NCBI GenBank assembly: GCA_018623405.1
Contig: JAAZVO010000039.1
Location: 1 to 15,022 of the forward strand
Source: Crocinitomicaceae bacterium
GTDB lineage: Bacteria > Bacteroidota > Bacteroidia > Flavobacteriales_G > Salibacteraceae
DNA: 15,022 nt
Direction: 5' to 3'
Part shown: positions 1 to 7,527 of the stretch, one piece after another
Numbering within the stretch: position 1 is the first letter of the stretch
How the letters are laid out: every line of letters begins with the position of its first letter
Translations under genes and position numbers: made by a program
Notes under the pieces: model-generated
What the model saw: the letters and a program-made list of their open reading frames with translations, nothing else
Databases searched by the model: none
Told to the model about the DNA's origin: nothing

Positions 1-150
1 ATGATGGGTCAAGTTGTTTACAACAATTCAATTAACTTGAATGCAAACGGTAACAACTTACTTGATCTTTCAACTTTAGACGGTGGTGCTTACATTTTAA
101 ATGTATCTGTTGCTAGCGTTGAATTAAACGAAAACGTAATCATTAAGTAA
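1..150 (+). CDS. C-terminal tail of a T9SS-secreted protein (5' end outside the window)
   Basis: Frame 1 is open from the window edge to a TAA at 148-150, giving 49 residues. It matches the last part of a type IX secretion type A sorting domain: a GQVVYNN strand, a hydrophobic LLDLSTL strand, then GAYILNV and a final ENVIIK strand. This domain directs proteins already exported by Sec through the outer membrane and is then usually cleaved. The ATG at position 1 is internal to a longer gene, because the usual PNPxxG-type opening of the domain is missing and must lie upstream. The tail is 40 of 49 residues identical to the end of the next protein (2324-2473), so the two genes share a closely related sorting domain. 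Nothing can be said about the rest of the protein. Confidence 0.88.
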   Translation: MMGQVVYNNSINLNANGNNLLDLSTLDGGAYILNVSVASVELNENVIIK

Positions 151-170
151 TTTTAGGTTACTCTTTTTAG

Positions 171-205
171 AAAACCTCCTTGCGGTGCAAGGAGGTTTTT
201 TTTTT
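171..205 (+). terminator. Rho-independent terminator after the first T9SS cargo gene
   Basis: A 13-bp perfect stem (171-183 with 187-199) encloses a 3-base loop and runs into a T-tract that continues to 205. It starts 21 bases after the stop codon at 150. This is a strong intrinsic terminator, and it separates the truncated gene from the next one. Confidence 0.95.
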
Positions 206-212
206 GCCCAAA

Positions 213-247
213 ATCTTAAGGTATTTTTCAATCTTAAAAAATCTTAA
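213..247. repeat. Three direct copies of ATCTTAA upstream of the 727-aa protein gene
   Basis: ATCTTAA occurs at 213-219, 231-237 and 241-247. The outer two copies extend to AATCTTAAG and contain the palindrome CTTAAG, 28 bases apart. They lie between the terminator and the ATG at 290, where a promoter must be. They could be a binding site for a regulator, or chance repetition in an AT-rich spacer. No good TAnnTTTG box is visible here. A TTTG at 249-252 is the only -33-like element. Confidence 0.4.
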
Positions 248-289
248 GTTTGTTTCTTATCCGCTATTACTAAAAGAAAATACATTAAT

Positions 290-2473
290 ATGAAAAAGAT
301 CTACCTAAACCTATTGGCAATTCTTTCAGTCATATCACTTTCGGCTCAACTTCCTTTAAATAATATCTTCAAATATTCTGAAGAAAGAATTATGGCGCCA
401 TCGGAAGGTGAACCCATAAAGTCAAGTAGAAAAACAAAAAGCACAGCAGGCTGTGGTAGCTTAATTTATGGCTTTGACTTTTCGAATGGTATTCCGGCTG
501 GTTGGAGCAATTTTGGTTCTTCATCGGGAGCTTTATTTGAATATAGAGGTCAAAGCACAACGCCCGATTTTACAACAGGCTCTAGAGGTGCTTATACAGG
601 TACAAGAGGGCCAATTGCCTCTACAACGGCATCAAACGGCTTCATGATTTTTGACTCAGACTTTTTAGATAACAATGGAACGGCAGGTGCTTTTGGCACC
701 GGAGCTGCACCATCACCACATAGAGGCTTTTTAACAACCTCACCTCTAGATTTTTCGAATTATTCAAATGTATCAATGACTATTGAGAGTTATGCAAGAA
801 CATTTTATGGACAATCTTGGATAAACTTCTCTTATGATGGAGGAGCCACTTTTTCAGACTCCATTCAACTTCATAGCGACTTAGACGTAAATACCGAATC
901 GGATAATCCTACAGTTTACAGCTTTAATATTGGGCAATTTGTTGGAGGAAAAAATAATGTGGTTGTAGGGTTCTATTACAATGGATTCCCGGGAAATGCT
1001 AATGGAAATGGCTATTATTTTTGGATGTTTGATGATGTAGCTTTTATTGAAACTCCAGACCATAATATGGCTCTTTCAGATTGGGGTTGGAGTCAAGGAA
1101 ACAGACTAAGTGTTTATGGAGTTACACCGCTCAACGAAGTACAAGCTAATAAAGCCACATTGCTTGTAGAAAATAAAGGATTGGCTGCTACAACCAATGG
1201 ATTAGCAGAAGTTGAAACTTCTAATCTTTCCGGAGTTGCTTCTATCGACTCAATAAGTCTTGGAGCAATGATATCTCAAACAGACTCTACAATAGAGCAA
1301 GCAATTGGATTTACACCAACTGATACAGGAAACTACACTGTAAGAATGGAATTATCGCAAGATTCGGCAGATTGTGACCCAATAGATAATGCAGAGTTTT
1401 ATGGTTATATGGTTTCAGAAACAGGTGGTTTATATGCCGCTGATCACGAGTTAATTACAGGCGAGTTATCGGGTTATTTAGGTACAAACTCCTTTACAGG
1501 AGGTGAGGATGGATTTATGATGTTAAACATGTTTGAGTTCGACAACCCTTATGAAATAAATACATTATGGATGAATGTTTCTGAACTTACTTCTGAAGGA
1601 GCCCAAGCTAGGGTAGTAATTTTTGATACCCTAGGCCTTGCTACAGGTTTAGGTGCCAGCGGCGGACTAACAAACCAAGGCAATCCTGTATTTACCGGTC
1701 AGTTTTATGATTTTGATGGTTCAGAAGGAGATTCAGGAGAAGTTTATTTACAAGTAGGAACAACCTTACAACCTGGAGCATATTTTATAGGTATAGAGTG
1801 CTTTACCGTAGGTGGAATAGATACCATTAGAATTGCGTATGAAGATGTTTTTGGGATTCATGATCCTGCTGCTTCATTGATTTATTTAGCTGCAGGTACA
1901 TCTCCAGGCCTTTACACCAATCCCAACGGAGTTTACTTAATGCGATTAAACCAATCTAACTGCTCAGGTGTAACCTTTACCATTAATGGAAATGTAGATG
2001 ATTCGCAAGAACTTGGTACGATATCGGGTATAACAGTAACCGGTGGAAAAGGTCCTTACCAAGCAAGCTGGGAAGGGCCAAACTTTTTTACCTCCTCTTC
2101 ATTAAACCTTTCGAATATTAACACCCAAGGAGTTTACACTTTAACTATATATGATAAAAATGGTTGTTCAGGAAGTAAAGATTTCGATGTTAGAGGAGTG
2201 GTTGGTACCGAAGATCAATCTTTTGAATCAACTATGGAGGTTTACCCTAATCCATCTAGTGGATTATTTAGTTTAAAATTCAATCAAATTAAAGCAGGCC
2301 CATACAATGTTAAAGTAAGAAATATGTTGGGGCAAGTTGTTTACAACAACACAATTAACTTGAATGTGAATGGAAACAACCTACTTGACCTTTCAACATT
2401 AACCAAAGGTGCTTATATCTTGAATGTTTCAGGTGAATCTATCGAGTTAAATGAAAATATTATCATAAAATAA
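290..2473 (+). CDS. T9SS type A secreted protein with jelly-roll and SprB-like domains
   Basis: A large exported protein of 727 residues whose function I do not recognise. Residues 1-20 are a Sec signal peptide ending near LSAQ. Residues about 61-255 resemble a MAM or choice-of-anchor jelly-roll domain, with a closing WMFDDV motif at 245-250. Residues about 258-372 look like a CARDB or other Ig-like domain. Residues about 380-550 are a further beta-sandwich region. Residues about 557-635 resemble a SprB repeat, with the pattern ITVTGGKGPY...W...GVYTLTIYDKNGC. Residues about 648-727 are the T9SS type A sorting domain, starting at VYPNPSSG. The likely place is the cell surface or medium, as an adhesin or a binding module. 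I chose the ATG at 290 because it opens the signal peptide. Terminators flank the gene, so it is probably transcribed alone. A lectin or the non-catalytic part of a hydrolase is also possible. I see no catalytic motif. Confidence 0.93.
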   Translation: MKKIYLNLLAILSVISLSAQLPLNNIFKYSEERIMAPSEGEPIKSSRKTKSTAGCGSLIYGFDFSNGIPAGWSNFGSSSGALFEYRGQSTTPDFTTGSRGAYTGTRGPIASTTASNGFMIFDSDFLDNNGTAGAFGTGAAPSPHRGFLTTSPLDFSNYSNVSMTIESYARTFYGQSWINFSYDGGATFSDSIQLHSDLDVNTESDNPTVYSFNIGQFVGGKNNVVVGFYYNGFPGNANGNGYYFWMFDDVAFIETPDHNMALSDWGWSQGNRLSVYGVTPLNEVQANKATLLVENKGLAATTNGLAEVETSNLSGVASIDSISLGAMISQTDSTIEQAIGFTPTDTGNYTVRMELSQDSADCDPIDNAEFYGYMVSETGGLYAADHELITGELSGYLGTNSFTGGEDGFMMLNMFEFDNPYEINTLWMNVSELTSEGAQARVVIFDTLGLATGLGASGGLTNQGNPVFTGQFYDFDGSEGDSGEVYLQVGTTLQPGAYFIGIECFTVGGIDTIRIAYEDVFGIHDPAASLIYLAAGTSPGLYTNPNGVYLMRLNQSNCSGVTFTINGNVDDSQELGTISGITVTGGKGPYQASWEGPNFFTSSSLNLSNINTQGVYTLTIYDKNGCSGSKDFDVRGVVGTEDQSFESTMEVYPNPSSGLFSLKFNQIKAGPYNVKVRNMLGQVVYNNTINLNVNGNNLLDLSTLTKGAYILNVSGESIELNENIIIK

Positions 2474-2494
2474 ACTGTTATTATACGATTTATT

Positions 2495-2523
2495 AAAGCC
2501 TCGCCTAATGGCGAGGTTTTTTT
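2495..2523 (+). terminator. Rho-independent terminator after the 727-aa protein gene
   Basis: The stem CCTCGCC (2499-2505) pairs with GGCGAGG (2510-2516) across a TAAT loop. It can be extended by G-T and A-T pairs at the base, and a seven-T tract follows at 2517-2523. It starts about 20 bases after the stop codon. Only 58 bases remain between the T-tract and the next start codon, so the following promoter must be compact. Confidence 0.94.
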
Positions 2524-2581
2524 GTTTTTAACAACTGTTTTAGTTTTGGCATATTCTTTATTTTTACCCAAATTGCTCATT

Positions 2582-5137
2582 ATGAAGAGAATATTTATCC
2601 TAGTATTAAGTTTTTGCGCTTTCATTGGATTTTCTCAAGAATTATCCACATCAAAAACAATCGATTTAATTCCAAACTTTCAAAAAAGTATCAAATCATC
2701 TGCAGCTGCCAGTGTTGGAAATCCTGATACTATTTTCCATGAGCAATTTGCAGGAGGACTAAATGGCTGGACAAACCAAGTGGTTTTAGGCCCAGGAGGT
2801 TTTATTTGGTCTAACAGCTCGCCTACAGGTCAATACACGACTGAGCCATTAATTTTTTCATCAAGTTCTTTTAATGGTGCCGCTCAATTAAATGCTGATG
2901 GTTACAATACTCCAGGAAGCGCCTCTACTTTTAAAGATATTACTGCTTATCTTATTTCTCCACCTATTAATACCTTAGGTCACCCTGAACTTTACCTTGA
3001 ATTTCAGCATTATTTTAGGCCATTTACCAATGCTCAATTAACAGTAGGTTTTAGTGGTGATGGCGTAAATTTTAACGAAATTCAATTAAGAGATGGCGTT
3101 CCAACAAATTCTTCTTCTGCTAATCCGGTAAGTAAAAAGTTTAATGTAAGTCAATATATAGGGAACCTGCCAACAGCATACATAAGATTTGCATGGAAAA
3201 ATGAAAGCCACTATTTCTGGCAAATTGATGATGTTATCTTAACTACTCCACCTGCCAACGATTTAAGGGTTGAAGACCATTTCTTCAACAACACGAATGA
3301 CATTACACAGAAAGAAGAGTATTACACTAGAATTCCTTTAAAGCAAGCAAATTCAGAAGAAGTGTACTTTGGAGCTCTTGCTTCAAATGTTGGTATTTTA
3401 CCACAATCTAATACCAGAATAGAAGCAAACATAAGCGGACCTCAAACCACCTCGAATGTAAGTTCTACCGGAATTACAATTAATCCGGGGTCTAGTAATG
3501 TGCCACTAAACTTTGCACAACCGTTTAGATTTTTAGATGGGGAAGGCAGTTATTTTGGAACTGTTTCAGTAACCTCAGACTCTACTGACTTTACGCCCGG
3601 TGACAACTCTTTTAATTTTAACGTCATTGTTACAGATACTGTTTATGCTAGAGATGACAATATGCTAAGTTCAATTACAGAAAGAAGTCCGGGAACTATC
3701 TTAACAAATACCTTCGAAATTTTTAGAACAGATACTGTTACTACTCTATCAACCTATGTATATCACACAACAGCTAACCCAAGTATTGGTAGTGTTTTAA
3801 AAATGTATTTGCTCGATGAAAATTATAAGTTAATTGCGCAATCAGCAGATAAAACAATTTTGAATTTAGGTTGGCAAAACTTTAGGGTAGGACCAATTCA
3901 GGTTCAACCCGGAAAATATCATGTGGGAGTTGAGTCTATTTCAGGAAATTATTGGATTGGAGTAGATACCGACAGGCAACCACCTTACGGTACAACTTGG
4001 ATTTGTGCAGGCTCAACCCCCGGCAGTGGAGGCCAAGGTGGCACATGGTTACCTGACGATTTCCCAAATATTCCTTTTATCAGAATGCATGTTAAAGATT
4101 ACAATTGTGATCCATTTGTAACCAACATTAATGTTGCGAGTACCTCAACTTGTAACGGAACTGATGGAAGTATTGGCCTTTCACATTTAAAAGGTGTAGC
4201 TCCATTTAATTATCAATGGACAGCCCTAAACCCTGAAAATAGCATTACAAACGGGCAAGGAACAGACTCAGCTTATGGGTTAAATCCCGGTTTTTATAGG
4301 GTAAGAATTACTGATAACACAGGGTGTAGTGAAGTATTTAATGTAAATGTATCAAATGGAGGAGCGCCCAACTTTGACTCATATAGTAGTGAATCTGAAA
4401 CCTGCTATGGAAGTAATGATGGAAATCTTGAAGTAGTTATGAAAGGCGGTTCAGCGCCAATAAGTTATACTTGGAGTAACGGAGAAACCGGAGTTGGAAA
4501 ATCTAGAATTGAAAATTTAAGAGCAGGAAAGTATACTGTTACAGTTACAGATGGCGGTGCATTAGGCTGTAATGTAGTAGATTCATTTCAGGTTGGTGGA
4601 CCATTAGCTCCAATAAATGCAAGTGTTTTAGCTACCTCAGAATCTTGCGATAGCTGCAACAATGGTATTTTGACTTTTTCAATATTCGGAGGTACTCCAC
4701 CCTACTCCTACGCGTTTACTGGACCTCAAAATATTCCTGATGGAATTGTAAATAATGCAGGAGAACCTGTAAATATTTTGAACCTTGCCCCCGGTTTTTA
4801 CAACATGTTTGTTGAAGATAACAATCAATGTACTTATCAAAACTCTTATGAGGTAAAAATGTACAATCCCTTATTGGTAAATGAGTTTTTAAATAATAAT
4901 GGGTTTTTGGTTTACCCAAATCCTGTTGCAGATATTTTAAGGATTACTACCTCAAATAAATTAGATAAAGCAATTACTTGGGAACTTTTTGATGTTACAG
5001 GAAAAAAGATTAAATCTTTCCAACAATTCCGGCCAAACCTAGAGTTAGATGTTAACGAGTTACCAAGCGGAAATTATTTCCTACAAACTATTTATAAGGG
5101 AGAATTGATTAAATCAAGATTCTTTAAGCAAAACTAA
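2582..5137 (+). CDS. T9SS type A secreted protein with three SprB-like repeats
   Basis: An exported protein of 851 residues of unknown specific role. The chosen start is the ATG at 2582, which opens a Sec signal peptide (residues 1-19, ending near GFSQ). An in-frame TTG at 2522 lies within the T-tract of the preceding terminator and is not credible. Residues about 48-222 form a jelly-roll domain with a WQIDDV motif at 213-218, comparable to the domain in the preceding protein. Residues about 225-350 look like a CARDB-like domain. Residues about 355-505 form another beta-sandwich. Three SprB-like repeats follow at about 517-590, 604-672 and 684-757. The T9SS type A sorting domain starts at LVYPNPVADIL (about 776-786). 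Its sorting domain differs from those of the two genes before it, so the three cargos did not arise by simple tandem duplication. The gene is convergent with mlaF and overlaps it by four bases. Confidence 0.92.
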   Translation: MKRIFILVLSFCAFIGFSQELSTSKTIDLIPNFQKSIKSSAAASVGNPDTIFHEQFAGGLNGWTNQVVLGPGGFIWSNSSPTGQYTTEPLIFSSSSFNGAAQLNADGYNTPGSASTFKDITAYLISPPINTLGHPELYLEFQHYFRPFTNAQLTVGFSGDGVNFNEIQLRDGVPTNSSSANPVSKKFNVSQYIGNLPTAYIRFAWKNESHYFWQIDDVILTTPPANDLRVEDHFFNNTNDITQKEEYYTRIPLKQANSEEVYFGALASNVGILPQSNTRIEANISGPQTTSNVSSTGITINPGSSNVPLNFAQPFRFLDGEGSYFGTVSVTSDSTDFTPGDNSFNFNVIVTDTVYARDDNMLSSITERSPGTILTNTFEIFRTDTVTTLSTYVYHTTANPSIGSVLKMYLLDENYKLIAQSADKTILNLGWQNFRVGPIQVQPGKYHVGVESISGNYWIGVDTDRQPPYGTTWICAGSTPGSGGQGGTWLPDDFPNIPFIRMHVKDYNCDPFVTNINVASTSTCNGTDGSIGLSHLKGVAPFNYQWTALNPENSITNGQGTDSAYGLNPGFYRVRITDNTGCSEVFNVNVSNGGAPNFDSYSSESETCYGSNDGNLEVVMKGGSAPISYTWSNGETGVGKSRIENLRAGKYTVTVTDGGALGCNVVDSFQVGGPLAPINASVLATSESCDSCNNGILTFSIFGGTPPYSYAFTGPQNIPDGIVNNAGEPVNILNLAPGFYNMFVEDNNQCTYQNSYEVKMYNPLLVNEFLNNNGFLVYPNPVADILRITTSNKLDKAITWELFDVTGKKIKSFQQFRPNLELDVNELPSGNYFLQTIYKGELIKSRFFKQN
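4130..4852 (+). repeat. Three tandem SprB-like repeats within the 851-aa protein
   Basis: Three units of about 70-75 residues each open with a Cys-containing strand (STCNGTDGSI, ETCYGSNDGN, ESCDSCNNGI). Each continues with a G-(V/S/T)-(A/P)-P-(F/I/Y) turn before a Y-x-W or YAF strand, and ends with a PGFYRV or AGKYTV strand and DN..GC. This is the pattern of the SprB repeat family, known from the SprB gliding adhesin and many Bacteroidota surface proteins. Here they form a short stalk before the sorting domain. Homology is by pattern only. Confidence 0.75.
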
Positions 5138-5883
5138 TTATTGAGTAACTTTTGGATAAACTTAGACGCGAAAATGAAGTTTTTTAACTCTTCATTTTCC
5201 GTCTTCAATATATCATGTCTATCACCTTCCCAATACTTTTCGCCTTTATAAAGAAAGAAAACTTTATCTCCTATTTCAAGCACTGAGTTCATATCATGCG
5301 TCACCACAATAGTGGTCATATCAAACTCTACGGTAATGCTATTTATTAAATCATCAATTAATATAGAAGTTTGAGGATCTAGACCTGAATTTGGTTCATC
5401 ACAAAAAAGGTATTTTGGATTCATAGCAATGGCTCTTGCTATTCCCACACGTTTTTTCATACCACCACTAAGCTCTGAAGGAAAAAGCTTATTTGTATTT
5501 GGCATTCCCACACGTTCTAAGCAATAGTTCACCCTATCTAACATTTCTTTTGATGTTTTTTTGGAGAACATGACCATAGGAAATTTTACATTTTCCTCAA
5601 CAGACATAGAATCAAACAAGGCACTGCCTTGAAACATAAAACCAATTTGTTTACGAATCTCTTTTCGCTGTTTTTGATTCATTTCTGAGAAATTCTCACC
5701 ACTAAATAAAACAGCTCCTTTATCAACCTCATGCAAGCCAACAATACATTTAGTTATTGTGGTTTTTCCTGACCCGCTTGCACCAATCAATAAATTAGTT
5801 TTTCCTTTCTCAAATACACAAGAGATATCTTTAAGTACAGTATTACTTCCAAAAGACTTTTCGATGTTTTTTATCTCAATCAT
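5134..5883 (-). CDS. mlaF: MlaF-type ABC transporter ATP-binding protein
   Basis: The ATPase subunit of an MlaFE-type transporter, which moves phospholipids between the inner membrane and a periplasmic MCE-domain protein to keep the outer membrane asymmetric. The 249 residues hold a full ABC domain: Walker A GASGSGKT at 34-41, Q-loop Gln85, signature LSGGM at 138-142, Walker B with CDEP at 161-164, D-loop SGLD at 166-169 and switch His196. All catalytic residues are present. The length and the short C-terminal tail fit the MlaF family. The gene follows mlaE with a 4-base ATGA overlap (5880-5883), which suggests translational coupling. Its TAG stop overlaps the TAA of the convergent T9SS gene. 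No gene for an MCE (MlaD) subunit follows, so that partner must be encoded elsewhere. Confidence 0.93.
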   Translation of the reverse strand: MIEIKNIEKSFGSNTVLKDISCVFEKGKTNLLIGASGSGKTTITKCIVGLHEVDKGAVLFSGENFSEMNQKQRKEIRKQIGFMFQGSALFDSMSVEENVKFPMVMFSKKTSKEMLDRVNYCLERVGMPNTNKLFPSELSGGMKKRVGIARAIAMNPKYLFCDEPNSGLDPQTSILIDDLINSITVEFDMTTIVVTHDMNSVLEIGDKVFFLYKGEKYWEGDRHDILKTENEELKNFIFASKFIQKLLNN

Positions 5884-6620
5884 ATCAGCAATAATTGAGT
5901 TAAAATATAATTGATAAGCAATACTACTATTGAAGAATAAACAACTGCTTCAGTACTTGATTTTCCAACTTCTAATGCTCCTCCTGAAGTATAATAACCA
6001 TGGTAGGCAGGGATTGAAGTAATTGCAAAAGCGAAGAAAACCGTTTTGATTAAGGCATAGGTAACCGAAAACGGGATAAAGTCATACGTTATTCCATAAA
6101 TATATTCTGAGGGGTCTAACAACCCTGAATAAATACTTACTAGGTAGCCTGCACCAACACCAAGAAACATGCTAATTACTACTAAAAAAGGATTGATAAA
6201 AACAGCAGCCACAATTTTGGGAAAAATTAAGTAACCCGGCGCATTTACACCCATTATTACCAAAGCATCAATTTGCTCTGTAACCCTCATACTACCAATT
6301 TTGGAGGCTATGTTACTTCCTACCTTTCCCGCTAAAATCAATGCGATAATAGTAGGTGAGAATTCTTTAATAACAGCTTCTCTTGTTGTATAGCCAACAG
6401 TATAAGCAGGAACCCAAGAGCCTTCAATATTTGCCGCTGTTTGAATGGTAATTACAGCACCCATAAATAAAGAAATAATAGCTGTAATACCTAAGGAGCC
6501 TATGCCTAAGGCATAAATTTCTTCAATTATTAAATTCCAATAAATTGAGCCTTTTTCAGGTTTGCTAAAAACCTTGCCCAATAACATAAAATACCTGCCT
6601 AAATGAAATAGAAACTTCAC
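5880..6620 (-). CDS. mlaE: MlaE-type ABC transporter permease
   Basis: The integral membrane permease of the same lipid transporter, 246 residues, normal for the MlaE (PF02405) family. Hydrophobic segments lie at about 42-62, 86-100, 132-165, 185-206 and 222-245. The conserved family stretch LAGKVGSNIASKIGSMRVTE spans about 96-115 and runs on into QIDALVIMG. The start is GTG at 6620-6618. The N-terminal KFLFHLGRYF segment is typical of Bacteroidota homologues as I recall them, so this start is preferred to the ATG at residue 12. A GGAG sequence lies directly against the GTG, too close for a normal Shine-Dalgarno site. A TATTTTTG box (6632-6625) is only four bases upstream of the start. The gene is first in the operon and divergent from the lipoprotein-sprT genes. 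Confidence 0.92.
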   Translation of the reverse strand: MKFLFHLGRYFMLLGKVFSKPEKGSIYWNLIIEEIYALGIGSLGITAIISLFMGAVITIQTAANIEGSWVPAYTVGYTTREAVIKEFSPTIIALILAGKVGSNIASKIGSMRVTEQIDALVIMGVNAPGYLIFPKIVAAVFINPFLVVISMFLGVGAGYLVSIYSGLLDPSEYIYGITYDFIPFSVTYALIKTVFFAFAITSIPAYHGYYTSGGALEVGKSSTEAVVYSSIVVLLINYILTQLLLI

Positions 6621-6624
6621 CCTC

Positions 6625-6632
6625 CAAAAATA
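6625..6632 (-). promoter_or_regulatory. Candidate -7 box TATTTTTG for mlaE-mlaF
   Basis: On the minus strand the bases read TATTTTTG, a full match to the Bacteroidota TAnnTTTG consensus. I find no TTG at the usual 17-23 bases upstream. The box ends four bases before the GTG start of mlaE, so transcription from it would begin at or next to that codon. It could be a chance match in AT-rich sequence. Confidence 0.45.
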
Positions 6633-6680
6633 GCATTATTCAAAAGGGGTAAAAATTTGAAATAACTCATCCATAAACAT

Positions 6681-6711
6681 TTTGAAGTGAAAACCTCAAA
6701 GGGTAATTTTG
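6681..6711 (+). promoter_or_regulatory. Bacteroidota-type promoter for the lipoprotein-sprT genes
   Basis: TTTG at 6681-6684 is followed after 19 bases by TAATTTTG at 6704-6711. Both elements and the spacing match the -33 and -7 consensus of the primary sigma factor of Bacteroidota. This is the best full promoter match in the window. The start point should fall a few bases after 6711, on or just beside the GTG at 6716. Confidence 0.7.
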
Positions 6712-6715
6712 TAAC

Positions 6716-6850
6716 GTGAAAAGGTGGGTGTTTTTTTTAGGTCTGTTTATTCTTGCCAGTAGTTGTGCATCAACACAAAAAGCAAAGAAATGCGATTGCC
6801 CACAAGAGAAGCCTTTGAAACGTAAAAAGACATCAAGAGAATACAAATAA
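6716..6850 (+). CDS. Very small lipoprotein (44 aa)
   Basis: A short gene of 44 residues. It starts with MKRWVFFLGLFIL, followed by the lipobox LASSC with the lipidated Cys at residue 17. A 27-residue mature tail rich in Lys and Arg, with a CDCP motif, completes it. It should be exported by Sec and anchored as a lipoprotein. The function is unknown. The start is GTG at 6716, because an in-frame TAA lies three codons upstream. A second GTG at 6728 would remove the positive residues before the hydrophobic stretch. The stop at 6848-6850 is one base from the TTG start of the sprT-like gene, so the two are probably co-transcribed and translationally coupled. The promoter at 6681-6711 sits immediately upstream. 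Confidence 0.72.
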   Translation: MKRWVFFLGLFILASSCASTQKAKKCDCPQEKPLKRKKTSREYK

Positions 6851-6851
6851 A

Positions 6852-7466
6852 TTGACAGCACCCCAGTTTAGTCAGGCTCTAGACCCTTTTTTACCAAAAG
6901 GAACATCATCCAAAATTTTTGAGTATTTAAAAGATGAGAAAGTAAGGTTTAAAATTACTAGGGAACGAAAAACAAAATTTGGCGACTTTAGAGCAGTTCC
7001 AAACCAAGCTTTTCAAACAATTACAATAAATGGCAATCTAAATATTTATGCCTTCTTGATTACCTTCATTCATGAAATTGCTCATTTAAAAGTTTTTAAA
7101 TCTTATAAACAACGGGTTGCCCCACATGGTAAGGAATGGAAAGTTAAATTTCAAGAATTGATGTCTCCATTTTTAACTGAAGAAGTTTTTCCAAAAGAAA
7201 TCTTATCTCCGCTTAAAAACTATATGTTAAACCCTAAAGCAGCATCATCATCAGATCACAACCTATTTAAAGCATTAATGAGTTTTAATGAAGGTGAGAA
7301 CCCTATAACGGTTTTAGATATCAAGGAAGGGGAAAGGTTTAACTACCGTGGTAAAATATTTGAAAAAGGCAAAAAGCGTAGAACCCGTTATATATGTTAC
7401 TTGCTACCTACCAAAAAGCCATTTTTATTTAGTGGTTTAGCTCCTGTAGAGGTTATTAAAAGTTAA
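6852..7466 (+). CDS. SprT-like domain protein (putative zinc metalloprotease)
   Basis: A cytoplasmic protein of 204 residues with the SprT fold. The zinc site is clear: HEIAH at 74-78, with Glu75 as the expected catalytic residue, and a third ligand His92 in the family motif APHGKEW (90-96). Relatives in eukaryotes (Spartan) cleave DNA-protein crosslinks. The role of bacterial SprT proteins is not settled. The C-terminal zinc ribbon of E. coli SprT is not preserved as a Cys cluster, since only Cys182 is present. The remaining FNYRGKIFEKGKKRRTRYIC stretch keeps the beta-strand pattern. The start is TTG at 6852, the first possible start after an in-frame stop at 6816-6818. No ATG occurs before the conserved region. 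The gene follows the lipoprotein by one base and precedes the guanylyltransferase gene by 61 bases. Confidence 0.88.
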   Translation: MTAPQFSQALDPFLPKGTSSKIFEYLKDEKVRFKITRERKTKFGDFRAVPNQAFQTITINGNLNIYAFLITFIHEIAHLKVFKSYKQRVAPHGKEWKVKFQELMSPFLTEEVFPKEILSPLKNYMLNPKAASSSDHNLFKALMSFNEGENPITVLDIKEGERFNYRGKIFEKGKKRRTRYICYLLPTKKPFLFSGLAPVEVIKS

Positions 7467-7527
7467 AGAAATTTCACCTCAACAATTCCCTTTTTATTAT
7501 GGTTAAATTCGCGAAAGAATCATCCAT

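Noticed and set aside
1..3. ATG at the first base as the start of a 49-residue gene
   Set aside because: The translation is the middle and end of a sorting domain whose opening strands are missing, so this ATG is an internal methionine codon.
2522..2581. A TTG start at 2522 that would extend the 851-aa protein by 20 residues
   Set aside because: It lies in the T-tract of the preceding terminator and would place a second hydrophobic stretch before a good signal peptide that begins at the ATG at 2582.
881..4919. Short minus-strand frames at 881-1063, 2413-2625 and 4716-4919
   Set aside because: They lie opposite well-supported secreted protein genes or a terminator, and their translations show no signal, motif or family resemblance.
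6667..6861. A minus-strand frame of 64 codons opposite the small lipoprotein
   Set aside because: The plus-strand frame has a promoter, a lipobox and a coupled downstream gene. The minus-strand frame has none of these.
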